Assembly (NCBI GenBank): GCA_013397695.1
Contig: VYZI01000240.1
Span: forward strand, 222,510 to 286,509
Source: Centropus unirufus
Taxonomy: Eukaryota > Chordata > Aves > Cuculiformes > Centropidae
Direction: 5' to 3'
DNA length: 64,000 nt
Positions 1 to 13,019 of this stretch are shown one piece after another (the first letter of the stretch is position 1; the number at the start of each line of letters is the position of its first letter). The position numbers and the translations under genes are program-made. The notes under the pieces are model-generated. The model had not been told where the DNA came from and searched no databases. It was given only the letters and a program-made list of their open reading frames with translations.

Positions 1-2340
1 GTAAATATTTTTGCAGGAAATAGTCTCATTTTCATTTATGATGTAAAATGGTAAAAGGGGTTTTCACGTAACGCAGATTTTCAGCAATTTTTTACTCTGG
101 TCAAGGACCTCATCTGTTGAAATGCCCCTATTGGACTCATCAGCAACATGCAGACAGTTCAGAGAGATCCATTTTTTTTTCTAAATTTCTCGTGCCAGTC
201 ATCAGTTTCTGCTGTTTGTTTTTGTTTGCTTATTTTTCTTTAAGCAGAAAAAAAGAATGTAATCCCACTGTAGTAATTATTTCCCTCTCCTTTGATTCTG
301 CAATTTTCTTTTGGTTTCTAAACCACTGTTTTTGTCTGCATAAGGTGCTGAGACTTTGCTCTGCTTGTATTCAGTCAAGTAGCAGTCCACCTGATTCCAG
401 CAACCTCTGCAATCTGCAGTGTTTCATTTATAATGCAGTATAAATAGTTACTGTTTTGCATAATTTGTATTTCCAAAGCAGTTTTGTGATTACATTAACA
501 GAATCATACTTTACTTTCTCACCTTCAAAATTTTTACTTTGGAAGCTGAGTATATCTGCTTTGTCAATTCAGTGTAGGTGACCGCAGGAATAGGCCGTGA
601 CACATAGCGCACCAATTACAGGCAGATAAAACAGACAGTTTCTCATTGATATGAATAGAATCAATTTATTATTGTAGGGTCTGCAGTCTGCAATGAAACA
701 GGGCTCCCTAGTGCCAATTGCTTTGTTTATTTAGAAAAAACATCAGCCTCAGAGACTAAATCAGCTGAAGACCATAAAACAATCAAGGAATTGGGTGGGA
801 GGGAGGTCACACATCTGTCATTACTCAAGTAGTGAGTTTCTGGTAATAGCTGAGGTGGAGTGATCCTTTTCCAGGCCAGTCTTTCTCTTTGTTTGTTTAT
901 TAAATCAAAGATATACCTAACATTTCTATGTAATTTCAATTCTCATTTTGTTTAACTGCCTTTAAATTGAAACTGAGTGAAGGCTTTGGTTGGTGTTTTG
1001 GAGTTTTGTCTCCTAAGTTTAATTTCCCTTTATTTTGCTTGGTGAGTTGGGGGATTTTGTTGCATGCTCTGTGTGGATCATATGGCAGAACTTATGTGGT
1101 CAGGAACCTGATCATCTGATCTGCTCTACATAGTACATAGTGCTCCTGATAGTGCCCCCACTCTGGTTAACAACCTAAATGGTATTGCCTGACTCTTTCC
1201 AAGAGTACCATGGGGATGTAGGTTTAAATTTAACCTTTCTTCAAAAACAACTTATTTTTCATTTATTTATGAGCATCTACAAGCAATGTCATAACAAATA
1301 ATGGGGTGCCTTTTGAGTTTGGAAACTATTTCTGTTTGCATCTGGTCTCTCCCCTTAAAATGGGAAGCTGACTATCACCCATCCATGGTTTGGGATTAAA
1401 GCCTTTGCCTAAAGATAAATGAAATTGTGAATTGATGAAATGTAACTGATACAGTCAAGTGGAGTGACTGAGTATGTTTTGAAGATTGAATCTTGATGCT
1501 AAAGGGATGTGAATGTAGTTGAGCATAGTGATAACGTGGTTTGCCTTTCCAAATCTACAGTATTAAGGAAGGCTAGACATGCTAATAAATATCAGGCAGT
1601 TGTCTTTGAGGTTGCTTACTAACAGTTGGGCTCCTTTATCCAATTTTTAATGATCCTACATTCAGAATGAAGAAGCTTGCAACAGAAAAGACAAGTGTTT
1701 TCTCTGCAGTCATCTCCACCTTTATCTTAGTACCATGTGTTAGAAGTAATCCTCACAGATCTTTAAAAGACATGCAGATAATTGCATCCTGTTTAGTTTT
1801 CTTGAAAGTACTATGGGATTTCTCCTGGAAATACAACCCTGGACCCTGGCTAGAAATTCACAAAAACTCTTGGGTATCTATGGTCTCAATGCTCCTCAAT
1901 GAGTCGGCCACTTTAAGTTAGGCACACACATTATAAACAGGCTGGTTTGCATCTTGCAGAGATAAATACTGTGCTCTTGCTGGCTATGCTTTTATTGTGC
2001 AAATTCTCAAACATGGTTGGATTTGACCCTTGAGAGATGCCTCTAAGGACAAAGCTGCAAAAAATTACTTACACTCTGTTTCCACCCAAGGGAGGAAGGC
2101 TATCACAGGAAATCTTTAAGGCCTTGTATAGGACAGATCTGGTCATCTCTGGCAGATGAAAACAGAGTAAATGGAGAAACGGGGATAGAGAGGGCACAGA
2201 AAATAAGGAGTAATAAATGATGCATGTTTTGGAAGTACTGTTGCTTTCCCAGTGATTGCACTCCAGTCCCTAAGCACAGATAATGTCTCTTTTCCTGAAT
2301 GGTTCTTATGAGTATGAAGTGACAATTACTTATTACACAG
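1..2340. other. non-coding stretch, nothing recognised
   Basis: AT-rich sequence with no recognisable repeat family. The open frames are short (at most 108 codons) and show no protein family motifs. No convincing acceptor and donor pair with an open frame was found here on the plus strand. Confidence 0.5.
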
Positions 2341-2391
2341 CTGCTATTAGAGTTGGATGCCAAAACAGAGGATTACGTACTTCAGCTGGAG
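2341..2391 (+). other. possible 51-bp internal exon
   Basis: The block is preceded by an acceptor-like TATTACACAG and followed by a consensus donor, CTGGAG|GTGAGC. Read in frame 0 it is fully open for 17 codons and would encode a leucine- and acid-rich, coiled-coil-like peptide (LLLELDAKTEDYVLQLE). The other two frames fit less well. The polypyrimidine tract is weak. A terminal-exon-like block follows at 3920. Joined in phase 0, the peptide would continue for seven codons and stop at 3941-3943. I do not recognise the protein. It is short enough to be a chance pseudo-exon. Confidence 0.2.
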
Positions 2392-3919
2392 GTGAGCAAA
2401 ACTGTGTGTCTCTGTCTTTTCTATCCTGACTAAAAAAGTAGAGAGGAGATACTACCCAGTGAAAATGCAAGCAAACATTGAACATCCCAGTTTGTTACTT
2501 TGATATGTCTAACTCAGACCATGTTTCATACTGCTTTCAGCAAATATTTGGGTGTATTTATTGTCTTCCCATAAGTGTGTCCTGAAATGCTTGCTTATGA
2601 GTTCTGCTGCAGAAGGAAATGCATACCTCCCACTATAACACAACCAGATTAGTTCTCTTGTGCACAAATTAGTTTTTTTTTCCCCATTGACTGTAATGGC
2701 AGCTTTGAGAAACACGCTCTATATTGCTTTCTGCAGAAATCTTTCTTTGCTGACTGTGTAGGAAGCTCAGGGAATCTAACTTCCTGAAGTCCCTCGTGTA
2801 GGTGTGGAAAGCTTGGCAGTGTTCATACTATTTCTCCCCTCCTCCTGACATGGAATAATCTATTATTTAGGGGCTCCAGGTGATAAAAAAGCCACCATGA
2901 TCTATACAGTGCTGAAGTACCCCTAAAACTATGCTCCAGTTTTGTCCTGAGCGGTCATGTGCTTCCCCCTGTATTCTGTACATGTTCCTGCCTTTAGCAC
3001 CCTCCAATATCACATTTAGTAATGTATCTATAATATCTCTGACTTACCGCTCTTCCTTTCCTAGAAGAGAATGTCATGTACAAGAGGGTTGTTTAGGATA
3101 TTTTTATATTCTTAAAAAGAACAAAATGGATAAAGGTTTGTAGAAGGACAATGCTCACTTCTCCAGCCAGTCAGACTCCCCACATACATGGCTTGCCCAA
3201 ATGAATCAGGGATCACAACAGTGTTTTAATGAGCTCAGACTCCATGTGGGGTGTCCATAGGTAGTGAATCAGAAGCAAAGCAAGGAATTAAAACTTCCAG
3301 CTCAGAAAAAGCTTCCCCACACACCATCTGTCTCATTAACTGACACAATGCCTGTGCCAATCAACCAGGCAGCTGTCTCAGCTACTCACCTCTCTTCCCA
3401 CCTTGCTACTTGCGTGTGCACTGTTAGCTTAAGTTATGTCAGAAGATTGCACTCTGTCTTTTCTTACACTGCAGCAGTCAGTCTTGAGTTCTCTCCCTTG
3501 GGAAGAAGAGAAGGTATCTGAGCATGAAGGATGACTTCAAACTGTTTGTTTTTTCAAGGTCTGTGCCATTACATTGTTTTGTTTGGCTCCTGTAATAGAT
3601 TGCCTAGCCCCTAAGAAATTTAGTTGTGAAAATGATGTAAAGAAGCATAAAAATGCATGTATTTTCCTTATAGTTCTCTGCTGACATTTAATATGTGAGG
3701 GAAGGGCTTTGATGTCAAATGCATGAAGGGAAAATACTTAAATTTCTGTCATTTATATGCCAAGCATTATTTTTTCACTTGCAAGGTCAGCTTTTAAGGC
3801 AAACACAAAAAAGAAATTCAGTAAGAAATATGTAGATTACAAAGTAATTAGTGATTAATAGGAAAAAAATGAAATTGTGAAATACAGATTAGATCTTTTC
3901 TCCTAACTCTGTCTTACAG
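2392..3919. other. non-coding stretch
   Basis: It would be intron if the flanking exon-like blocks are real. No repeat is recognised. On the minus strand, donor-like sites occur at about 3041-3048 and 3384-3392, without a convincing partner exon. Confidence 0.4.
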
Positions 3920-4180
3920 AATTGCAGACTGCTTCATGCTTAGATCTCAGCAAGATCTCCAAAACAAGCTAAGGCTGAAGAAAATTCTGACAGGAGAAAC
4001 ACGATTCATTGAACACTCTCGATTTCTATCTGTCCTGTGGCTGTGTATAGCTTTTGATGTATTTTCAGCATTGAATTGGTTTGTCCATTCTTACTACCAT
4101 AAACCACAGGGTATAAACCTGGATGAGCAGAGCTAAAAAGCAATATTAGGAATAAAGTCTGTCTGTCTGTGCCTGGTATG
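3920..4180 (+). other. possible terminal exon with poly(A) signal
   Basis: A strong acceptor, with a pyrimidine-rich tract ending TCTGTCTTACAG at 3919, opens the block. Read with one base left over from an upstream exon, the frame is open for 71 codons to a TAA at 4134-4136. Read in phase 0 it stops at 3941-3943. An AATAAA lies at 4151-4156, followed within a few bases by a GU-rich stretch (GTCTGTCTGTCTGTG), the usual arrangement of a cleavage and polyadenylation site. The 71-codon frame includes a basic, glutamine- and leucine-rich start and a hydrophobic middle, but no family I recognise. No protein homology is claimed; it may be a non-coding 3' exon or chance. Confidence 0.28.
4151..4175 (+). 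terminator. candidate poly(A) signal and GU-rich element
   Basis: AATAAA at 4151-4156 is followed directly by three and a half GTCT repeats, a GU-rich downstream element. It lies 15 bases after the stop codon of the open frame in the terminal-exon-like block. Inference from motifs only. Confidence 0.3.
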
Positions 4181-7100
4181 CATGTCTTGAACCATGCTAG
4201 AAACTGCAGGAGCTGAAAAACTGGATAATTAAAAAATCAGATGAGGGTAGTATTTTATTATAGAGGATCTATGAGTTCCACTGAAGTTAGTGAAATAGCC
4301 TTTGTGGTAACATCCTTATGGTTTTATTTGCAACTGCAGGGCTACAAAGTCAGATTCATAAAAGTAACACTCCCTTCCCCTGCCATGATTCTCTTATATC
4401 ATATGGACTCTCTTACCCAGCCCAGGTTGCCACGGAACTCTCGCCTCAATATAAATGCTGAAGTTTACATGGTTTTAAAAGAAGCAGCTGTAGAAATTTA
4501 TGGGGCTAAAATATGCACCTCTTACTCAGGAAGTCTGAATAGCAGGTTCTGTGAGACTGTGTTCAGTGCCCAGCCGGCTTCCAATGGGTCATGCTGTCCA
4601 GCAACCTGTACCCTCTCTCCTTTAGCTCTGTAATACCTGACAAATTAAAAATAGACCTGTTTTCTGTTTTGTTTTTAATGCTCAGCCCTTGTGTCTCACA
4701 TTCTAAGGGCCGTGGGCAGCCAGAGCTCTTCTGCTTCTTTGGGTAGCCCAGAGCAGTTCTTGTGATCATCGAAGAATCTACCTTCTGATTATTCATGAAC
4801 TTTTATCTCTGTTGTGGAACAGACATTAAACCATTTCTTATCCAGGAAAATGGATTAGATAGCCAGAGAGGGAAACTGTGATATCCTAGCATTTATGGGA
4901 ATCCTGCAGCGGCTCCCATCACTGCACGAGCCCAGTGACAATTTTACACATTTATGTTTCTGAGGAAGCTAGCCAGCACTAGCAGGCTTGTCTGCATTTG
5001 GAGCTGCAGGTGTAACTTCATGCTCAGGCTGTTCTCCTGTGAATCTGAGCAACCCAGCCTGCTTGTGTTTTTTATCTTTCAGTAGTAGCGGAGTGATATG
5101 AGCATCAGAAGACATACAAGAAAGAGGCTGAAGACCACAGGGTGCCCCAGGATACATAAGTATCAGAGGCGCTAGTTGGCAATGGTATCTCTTCTGTTCT
5201 TGGCATGCAGAATATGCGGTCTCCTGTGTGTGCTGGGTACCGGTAGGGGTAGTATTCTTTACTGAACTCACGGTAATTCCATTCAGCAGATTTAGAGCAA
5301 AGGTTACCAGTTGACTGTAATTGTGATAAATGAACAGCGTTTTCGAAATCTGACCTATTACACTAGTTTGCAGGTTTCACTGACAAGCCTAAAAAGAATG
5401 TTTCCAGGGCAGCTTTAAGAAATCAAAAGATTTTTCCTGTGTCCTGGCCAAGTGTGAACTCAGACTATAATTTCAGAAGATGCCAGTTGTAAGTCTGTTT
5501 CTTGATTGCCTACTTCATTCCTTGTTGTTCTTGGGACAAATATAACTTTATATTTGGTATCTTTCCTGAACATACCAGGCTGCCACATTGTGAATGTGTC
5601 CACATGATCTATTTTTAAATAGAACTTTTAAGACAACTGCTGTTCTTACTGGTGTTTGCAGTGGAACATGGATGCCCAGGCCCTGCTGTGTTTGAGGTAA
5701 TAGAGACACTGCCTGTGTCTGCCCTGCCTTTCAGTTATCAGCTCAGCATCCACAGTAACTTTCCTCCATCAGCCTAAAGGGAATTTGTGTGGTAGGAGGG
5801 TGTAATTCTTTGTTCTCTACTCATTTTTCTGCAGAACCTCTGAAACATACTCTTATTAAGCCCTTCTCATTCTGAATGTTAAAGCTGTATTCTATGTTGT
5901 GATCTCAAAGTCAATGATGAACAGAAATCAGGACTGGAAGGAATTGCAGGAGTTCCTCTGGTCTTTGCAGTGATGCAGAGCATGGCTGGATAAATCTATT
6001 ATCCTTCATAGCTGAAAAAGAGTAGGGGAGAAAGTACAGACATAGTTCTTGAGATCTATAATTGCAAACCTTATCATGCTCTTGTACTCTCAGACTGCTG
6101 CAGTTACAGCAACGTTACTCTAATGTTATTTATCGCAGGTGATCCTGAAGATCCCTTAGGTTTAGAAGTGCCCAAGCAATCTGCTCAGTTGCTTATACGG
6201 AACCTCAATGGAACTTAGCTCCTGGGGATATCTAGCTGACATTGCAACCTTGACCTTTCCCAGCAAGCCCACAGAGCTTATTTTGCACAATTAAAGCAGG
6301 AAGGTGATACATTTTAGAAACCACACAGTTTTATAGGCACAGATAAACACTTACAGTGATAACTGTAGAAAGATATTTAATGCGAGGAGAGAAACCCTTA
6401 GTGTAAAGTATTGTAGCTTTGCTGGTTTGAGTTGATCATATTCTCTTAGTTCATCTGAGAGCCCAGTCTTGTGTGCATGCCTGCAGTATGTATTTCTGAA
6501 AAATCTCAGACTTCATGAATAAAGTCTTTCTCCCTAGGTGTGGATGCAGGGTTTTCATTTTAGTAGAGGTTATCCCCTCTTTCTGAAATTTCTGTTTCCG
6601 GTCGGGCAATTTCAGAAGGGTTCTTATCTTGGTTACAAAGTTTTGTCAATGCCATGCTTGTAGAAGTGGCTCCGATGATGTAGGTCACACTTATCCCCTC
6701 CATTTTACCATTCCACAGATTAATACAGTGTGGCCAACACAGAACACACAGTGGCTGTGTATATCATGCTAATAGACAGTGTTTGCAAAAGTTGTAATTC
6801 ATATACGCAGAGTCACAGCAATGAATTAATGCTTTGGCATTTGGGGAAGAAAGCCCATTTGAAATCCAGCTGCTTGCCAGCTGTGGATATCCATAGCAAT
6901 TATTACATTGGCTGCTTTTTTTCACTCCAACTTTTCATTTAAAAAGTGTAATGAATGATTTTATTGCTGTCTTAAAAGTCTATTTATAATCCATTCATTT
7001 TGTGATGTATGAGTGTATCTGATTCTCGACCTCTCTTTAATACTATACAAAGGAAGGTTGCTTCAAGTTTTCTTGGCACAAATGTGAAGCCATCACATTT

Positions 7101-9151
7101 CTTAACAGCTTGAATGACCTTAACTGTTCACTCATGTACTTCTAAAAAGTGAGTTTTAATGGGTATTTAATATATAACTATTTCTTGTTAAGATATTTTT
7201 CCCTCTACTGCTTAACTTTCTCTACCTTCCTCTTAACTAGGGGTAGCAAAACCTGGGGAAAGACTGCGAATTCTTGGAGGTTTTTTGATTTGGGCAGAAT
7301 CTTACAAATTCGTACTTTAAGGCACCCAGTGTGGTTTTTAATGCCTAGGTACATAGAGTAAGACATCTGATGGCCATATGGTCACGATGCTGATGATATA
7401 AACCTGCTCACTCTGACAACTACAATATCATTGATAACTTAACTGCAATGACATAACATTTGTCAGCTTGAATTCTGGTCTGTTCTGCTGTGGCCCCGTT
7501 GCTAACAGTACCGGAATTAGCACAGAACAGCTGATGGGAATAGTCATAGTCATTGTCATGCTGCTGGCAAGCCTGGAGCCTAGTAGAAGGAGCATCAGAG
7601 ATTTAAATATCCTATGTGGACAAAGATGGGGGTGTGGACTCTTGAAGCATGTTTGTGGTACTGGGCATTAAGCTCTTGGGTATTTCACCAATATAAACAG
7701 CTGCCATTTTCTGTCTTGTATTTCTTTATTGGCTGTAATTATCCTTCTTGGCTGCTCCGTCTCAGCTTCTTCCTCAGAAATTGGGAGGTTTGGGTATGTA
7801 ACCGTCTTCTAAGATGGTCAAATTCTTCATGAGATGTACCTGTATTTGTCATCCTATACTCTTCCATGCTGGCACTGCTCTCCTCTGATTTACATAAAAA
7901 TTACTGTTCTGTCTAACTCCTCTGATACACATAAAAAAGCCAAGATGCCCTTAAAAAAACCCCAACTCCTAAGCCTGAGATGCCTCAGTTCTGAGGCCTG
8001 ACAGACTTGGTAAAAAGCCCATGGCCTATTACTGGCTGCCATATTTCCTGAGCTACTGGGATGCACTATGTGGACAGCAGAGTCAGAGAGGCTCTTTTGA
8101 AGAGCATCGTGGAGCAGGAGCTGGATTGTTTTTGCTGTACATCCCCCTTTGGAAGAATCTTTCTCATGTTGATGGCTATACTGGAAGCCCAGCCTCCCAA
8201 CCTGAGTGTCTGAGAGAAGGGCTAGAACAACCTCTCTCCAGGCACAGCTGATCTGCAGTATTTTGGAGGTTGCACTTGCTCTATCAAAAACAAGGTGAAG
8301 GCTGTAGGACCTGGCTAGAGGGAATTCATGCCTGGGGATGCTGGCCTTGATTTTTAAAAACTCCTTTTTATAAGAGAATAAGAAGATTGCGTTCATATAC
8401 AAACAGTAATTGAGGGAGACAACAGAAAACTATTTATGACAGGGGAGTTCTGCGGTAGAGGAAAGGGATCTTTAAACAGAAAGCCAGGTGTGTACCTGTA
8501 CCGTGCGTAACGGCACACATTTCTGAGGGTACTGGGGAAGATTCAAAGCTGATCTGACAACCCGAGCCCTTGTATGCACTAGAAGATCTAGAAAAATATG
8601 GAATGTACTCATTTTTTGCTCTCTTTATCCCCAGATTTCCTTATATCTAGAGATGCACCTGTATGGAGTCTTTCTTTATGGTCTGGGATGCTAGGGCAAT
8701 TTTCTTCCCTCCCTTGGTCTGTCTGTTTCTGTTTGATAGCAGAGTATGAAGCACAAAGGGCACATTCTGAGGTGCTAAAATTCAAAGAATGTTGCTAGTC
8801 CTTGCTTCTTTATTTCTGTTTATGATCAGGACTATTTATATGCCTGGAAATGACTCGTTTTACCACCAAGTGGTAAACTATCCAGAAACATATAAAAAAG
8901 TTGTCTTAAGCAATGAGGAACACAAATGCCTATGACTCTCTTTAGTCTGGATTACTTGATTTCTCTATGACAAGGGCAAGCACTCTTTCAACACCGGCAA
9001 TCAAATTGCCTCACTTTCCTTCAAAACTTCTGGAAGGACGTGGTCTGGCTAAACAAAGGCAAATGGACAACTGTGTTACACAAGAGATGCGAGTGATGAG
9101 ACACCTAACTGTATAACTAAATCCCACTGCTTCAATAGTTTAGCTTCTTTC
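4181..9151. other. non-coding stretch
   Basis: No recognised gene or repeat. A 35-base block at 5662-5696 has an acceptor-like TTTGCAG before it and a donor-like GAG|GTAATA after it, but is too short to judge. The longest open frame (minus strand, 7890-8402, 170 codons) has no motif and no typical protein composition. The region around 7970-8260 is a little more GC-rich than its surroundings and could be an old unrecognisable repeat. Confidence 0.4.
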
Positions 9152-9876
9152 TTCATAGAATGATTTGGATTGGAAGAGAGCATGAAGGTCACCTCATCCA
9201 CCCCCCTGCAGTGAGCAGAAATGTCTTCAGCTCCACTAGATTGCTCAGAGTCCTATCCAACCTGACCTCAAATGTTTCCAGGCATGTGGCATTTACTACT
9301 TTCTGGGAAACCTGTTCTGTTTCACCACCCTACGAATAAAAAAGTTTCTTCCTAATATCTAGTCAAAACCTCTCCCCTTTTCCCTATTAATATAGGCCCT
9401 GTTAAAAAGTTTTTTCCCATCTTTTTTGTAAGCCCTCTTTAAGTTTTGAAAGGCTGCAATAAGGTCTCCTCGGAGTTGTCTTTTCTTCAATCTGAGCGTG
9501 TCAACTCTCTCAGACTCTTCTGGGAGGTTTCCAGGCCTTTGATCATTTTTGCGACCCTCCTCTAGACCCACCCAACAGTCCGTGTCCTTCCTATACTGAG
9601 GGCAATATTCCAGGAATGGTCTCACAAGAGAAGAGTAGAGGGGCAGAATTACCCCTCTTGTCCTGCTGGCCAGGATACAGTTTACCTTCTGGACTGCAAG
9701 CCCACATTGCTGGTTCCTGTCCAGCTTCTCATCCACCAGGACCTCCAAGTCCTTCTCAGCAGGGCTACTCTTTATCTCTTCATCACCCAGCCTGTATTGG
9801 TACTGAGGATTGCCTTGAACCAGGGGCAGGACCTTGTACTTCATCTTGTTCACTTGCTTGTTGAATGTCACATTTT
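9152..9876 (-). mobile_element. CR1 LINE, 5'-truncated copy
   Basis: The plus strand begins TTCATAGAATGATTTGGATT, the reverse complement of a CR1 3' end. The element then runs back through the CR1 3' UTR into the C-terminal part of ORF2. Truncation falls within ORF2, so most of the reverse transcriptase and all of the endonuclease are missing, as is usual for CR1. The 5' edge near 9876 is estimated from where similarity fades. From family knowledge, CR1 is the dominant LINE of birds and other reptiles and typically leaves no target-site duplication; I see none. Confidence 0.9.
9359..9871 (-). pseudogene. CR1 ORF2 C-terminal remnant
   Basis: Open for 170 codons on the minus strand. It keeps recognisable pieces of the CR1 ORF2 C-terminus in order: an FNK-type start, a QYRLGDEEI-like segment, KDLEVLVDEKL, a VILPLYSSLVRP core and, near the end, LRLKKRQLRGDLIAAFQNL. 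The catalytic reverse transcriptase motifs lie upstream and are absent. The middle (about residues 90-125) no longer matches well, which suggests internal frameshifts compensated by chance. A dead fossil with no expected function. Confidence 0.8.
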
Positions 9877-12800
9877 ATTGTTGTGTTATATGTGGTCTAG
9901 TGGAGTTTCAGACTTTCCAAAATGTCATGGTAACCATACTCAGCAGCTTTCTTTTATCTTTTGCTAGCTAGGAAAAAGGAGAAATGGCCTGCTAAAGCTA
10001 GCGTTAGGGATAAGAAACTGAGAAAGTAAAAGAGAATTACTTACCAAAGAACTCATGGATTGGAAAAGGATGTGCAAATGCTTTAAGTGTGTGAATAACT
10101 ACTAATACAAATAGCAGCTGCTTGAGTTCCTACTTCAGTTGAATGTGATGTACAGAAGTTGGAGTCATTAGCTACATGAGGAGTTACTTGCAGTTACTTA
10201 TCATTCCTTCTGCAGTTCTTCTTTCAGTCTTTCTGTGTCCTTGGTGATATTGGACTCCTGCACAAGCTTATGCATGCACTTAATTCTAATGATGAGCGTG
10301 GGAGTTTGTCTCCTTAAAGCTGAGCATGCATACCAGACTGTAAGACATCAAATATAATGTGATATACATATTATGCATTCTGGAATTAATTTAAAAATAG
10401 AAAAAAACCTGATTTAATATATAATGTAAGAAAATTTCACTCTCCTTACACTGTTTCAAAACCACATAGGTTACTTTTTCTCCAAAATGGGTTGCCAATG
10501 TGAATATTCCTTTTCTTGAACTGAGTTTGGCTAACCTCTTTTAACATCGTTTTAGGAAAACAAAATTATGTATAAGTCTTGAAGTAAACTCTTATTTATT
10601 AATTGTTTTCTATTCTCTTAAGGGTTTCAAATGCCCCAGTTTTTGAAAGCTGTTACCAAATTTTATAGATTACCAGTTTTGGGATATTTACAGGGCTTGA
10701 TTTTTTGAGATAATTCTGCACCTTGGAGGGGGTGCTATTTAACGTGGCTAAAAATTCCATCTCCTCCAGACAGATATCTAAGTACCTTCACACAGGTTTA
10801 ATATCTGTGATATTTTTGTCCCATGATGCTGTCCAGAAAGCTGGTTGTGGCATCTGAAGTATGATATTGTTTGGAATAATCTTTGCATCTCAGAAAGTTT
10901 TTTTATTAATTGTTGCAAAATGTCTGTATGAGTTAGGAATAAGCTTTTAATTTCTGATATGTAAAATAGACCATGAAATTAATATTCAGACACAGTAGAG
11001 TAGTCCTATTCATTACTTAAATGGGCTTAATTGGAGTTACAGCAATTTTAGATGGCATACTAACAGCACTATATAAATTACGTATGTGTTCCTATGAATA
11101 ATACAGCCATTATCCAATTCCCATTCTTCCTAATTTTATTCTCCTTCTTAAAACAAGTTAAAGCTTCTGTCATCTACTTAATACAAATGGTATTTTGCTC
11201 TTAGAAAGGAAATAATAGAAGGAGAAATGGTGAGAAACTGTAAGACAACAGCAGGAAAGTCAACAAGAGCAGCAGTGCAAGTCTTTTTGTCTTCTGTGGT
11301 AAAATGTACTTTGAATTTGACCACGATTTCAATATGATGAGAGACTGTAATGTGCCATGACCTGCTACATGTAGCAGACAATGACAAGATTTGGAGTCAG
11401 CAATAAAACGTTTTTTGTTGCCTTTTCTATTAATGCTAACATCTGCTCCTGACGTTTCTTTCCTTTGTGGTTGAAAAAGATGTCTGAACATGCATCCACT
11501 GGATAAATACTTTTTGAAAGGGTGACACAGCTGTCATTCTTCTCTGTATGTCAATGGAGTTTTATTGAGTGGGTTGGAACCTGTTAGTAGCTTTGAGAGA
11601 AACAAGGTGTGTCCTCAAGGCCAGCTAAAACTTTTGCAGTTGGATGTTGGTGATTTAGGGAGTGCTGCTCAGCAGATTTACCAGAAGATGGGGAGCTCCA
11701 GCAGAAGTCTAGCTGATAGGGTAACATTCGGGTGGAGATGCCACTGATTTAAACTTACTTCTAGTAGTTATTTACTTAATGTTTTTAGCAGATGATCCAG
11801 TATCCCTGATGTGAACACTGCTTGTTTTCCATGAAAAAAGACCCTATTTTTCAGTCTTCTGAAAGCCTATCAGGATGTTTCATTTCCTGAAGAGGAAAAA
11901 AAAAAATTCACTTTTTTACTCTTCAGCAAAAGCTTGAAACAATTCTATTAAAACAGGAAATTTCTATTAAAACTTTCTATTTCCTTCAAAAGCACTTTTT
12001 GAAAAAGACTGGGCAATTTAACTTTTAATTTGTATTTAATATTTTATCCAGCTTCTCAAGAAGCAGGGAAAGATTTTAGAACCCACTTGAGAATTAGGTT
12101 TGCAAAGCCTCTCGGCTTTCACTGGAACTTGAATGTTTCCGTCTTTGAACCTTTTAAATATTCTCTTATAACAAGGATGCTGAGTAAGCATATTCCTTCA
12201 GCTTGATTGAGGGCAAGATTTTAGGGTCAGAGTTATTTTTTTTAATGGCCATTTTAGCATTTTTGGTACTTTCACTCTTGTAGTTATTCAGAAGTGTGCA
12301 TGAAATGGAAATATATTTGAATATTTATCTTGCTTCCCTTTCCCATTACTTGCCATGTTTTTATAGGCTTAATTTTTCCTTCAGTATTTATGATATATTC
12401 TATCTAACTTCAATTCTAAGTAGCAGTTGTAACTAAGATTTTATGAAGTTTTTTTCATGGTGAATATAGATGCATTCACATAAAACATTTTATTACAACA
12501 TATTCCAAAACTAACCAGTGGTATTAATTACACTGTTAGCAATTCAGACAGAAAAATGATTTTTTTAGTTTGTATAGCCTTACAATAAGAGCTAAGGAAA
12601 TCGTTGATAGAAAAGAAATGGACAAAGTACCTGAAATTTAACCTCGTGGCTTCCAGGGCAATATTTTTATGTTTTCCTTCCTATATTCAATTTAATTTTT
12701 CATCTGTATTCTTTCCTGTATACACTTGAATTTGTTCATAGGTATTTTTAATGAACATTTCTAAGAGTATTTTCCTGATCAGCAAGTTTTCCTGAGCAGT

Positions 12801-12893
12801 TGATTGCAAGTAATTGGCAATCAAAATGCATGCTGTGCTGATTCATTTTTATTAGACACATCATTTATAACAAGATATTGTTTTTCTCCACAG
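9877..12893. other. non-coding stretch
   Basis: Strongly AT-rich, with homopolymer runs (poly-A at about 11896, poly-T at about 12237) and no recognised repeat or gene. Minus-strand frames around 11178-11491 are short and low-complexity. Confidence 0.45.
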
Positions 12894-13019
12894 ATGGAGG
12901 TTCCAGTTCAGGAAAATATTAGAATGGAGATTTAAAAGAAACTGCAGAAAATACTTAAAGGTAAGTATATTCCTAAGCATTTTACTGAGTTCTGAATGTA
13001 ATGAGAGTACTTGTTTCAG
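12894..13019 (+). other. possible internal exon with two alternative donors
   Basis: A good acceptor (TATTGTTTTTCTCCACAG) ends at 12893. Two perfect donors follow: AAAG|GTAAGTATA after 12960 and TTTCAG|GTAAGT after 13019. The short form is 67 bp and the long form 126 bp. Frame 2 (starting at 12895) is open through both forms and would give a basic, aromatic-rich peptide beginning WRFQFRKILEWRFKRN. The block also begins with an ATG, but that frame stops after 13 codons. I do not recognise the peptide. Signal quality is the best in the window for an internal exon, yet coding potential is unproven; a lncRNA exon or pseudo-exon are equal alternatives. Confidence 0.3.

Noticed and set aside
5662..5696. 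35-base block between TTTGCAG and GAG|GTAATA
   Set aside because: Too short and its donor is only moderate; micro-exons cannot be told from chance without RNA data.
7890..8402. 170-codon minus-strand frame
   Set aside because: Length fits chance, the composition is not protein-like, and no domain or splice signals support it.
9616..9967. Two plus-strand frames of 82 and 86 codons
   Set aside because: They are antisense shadows of the CR1 copy at 9152-9876.
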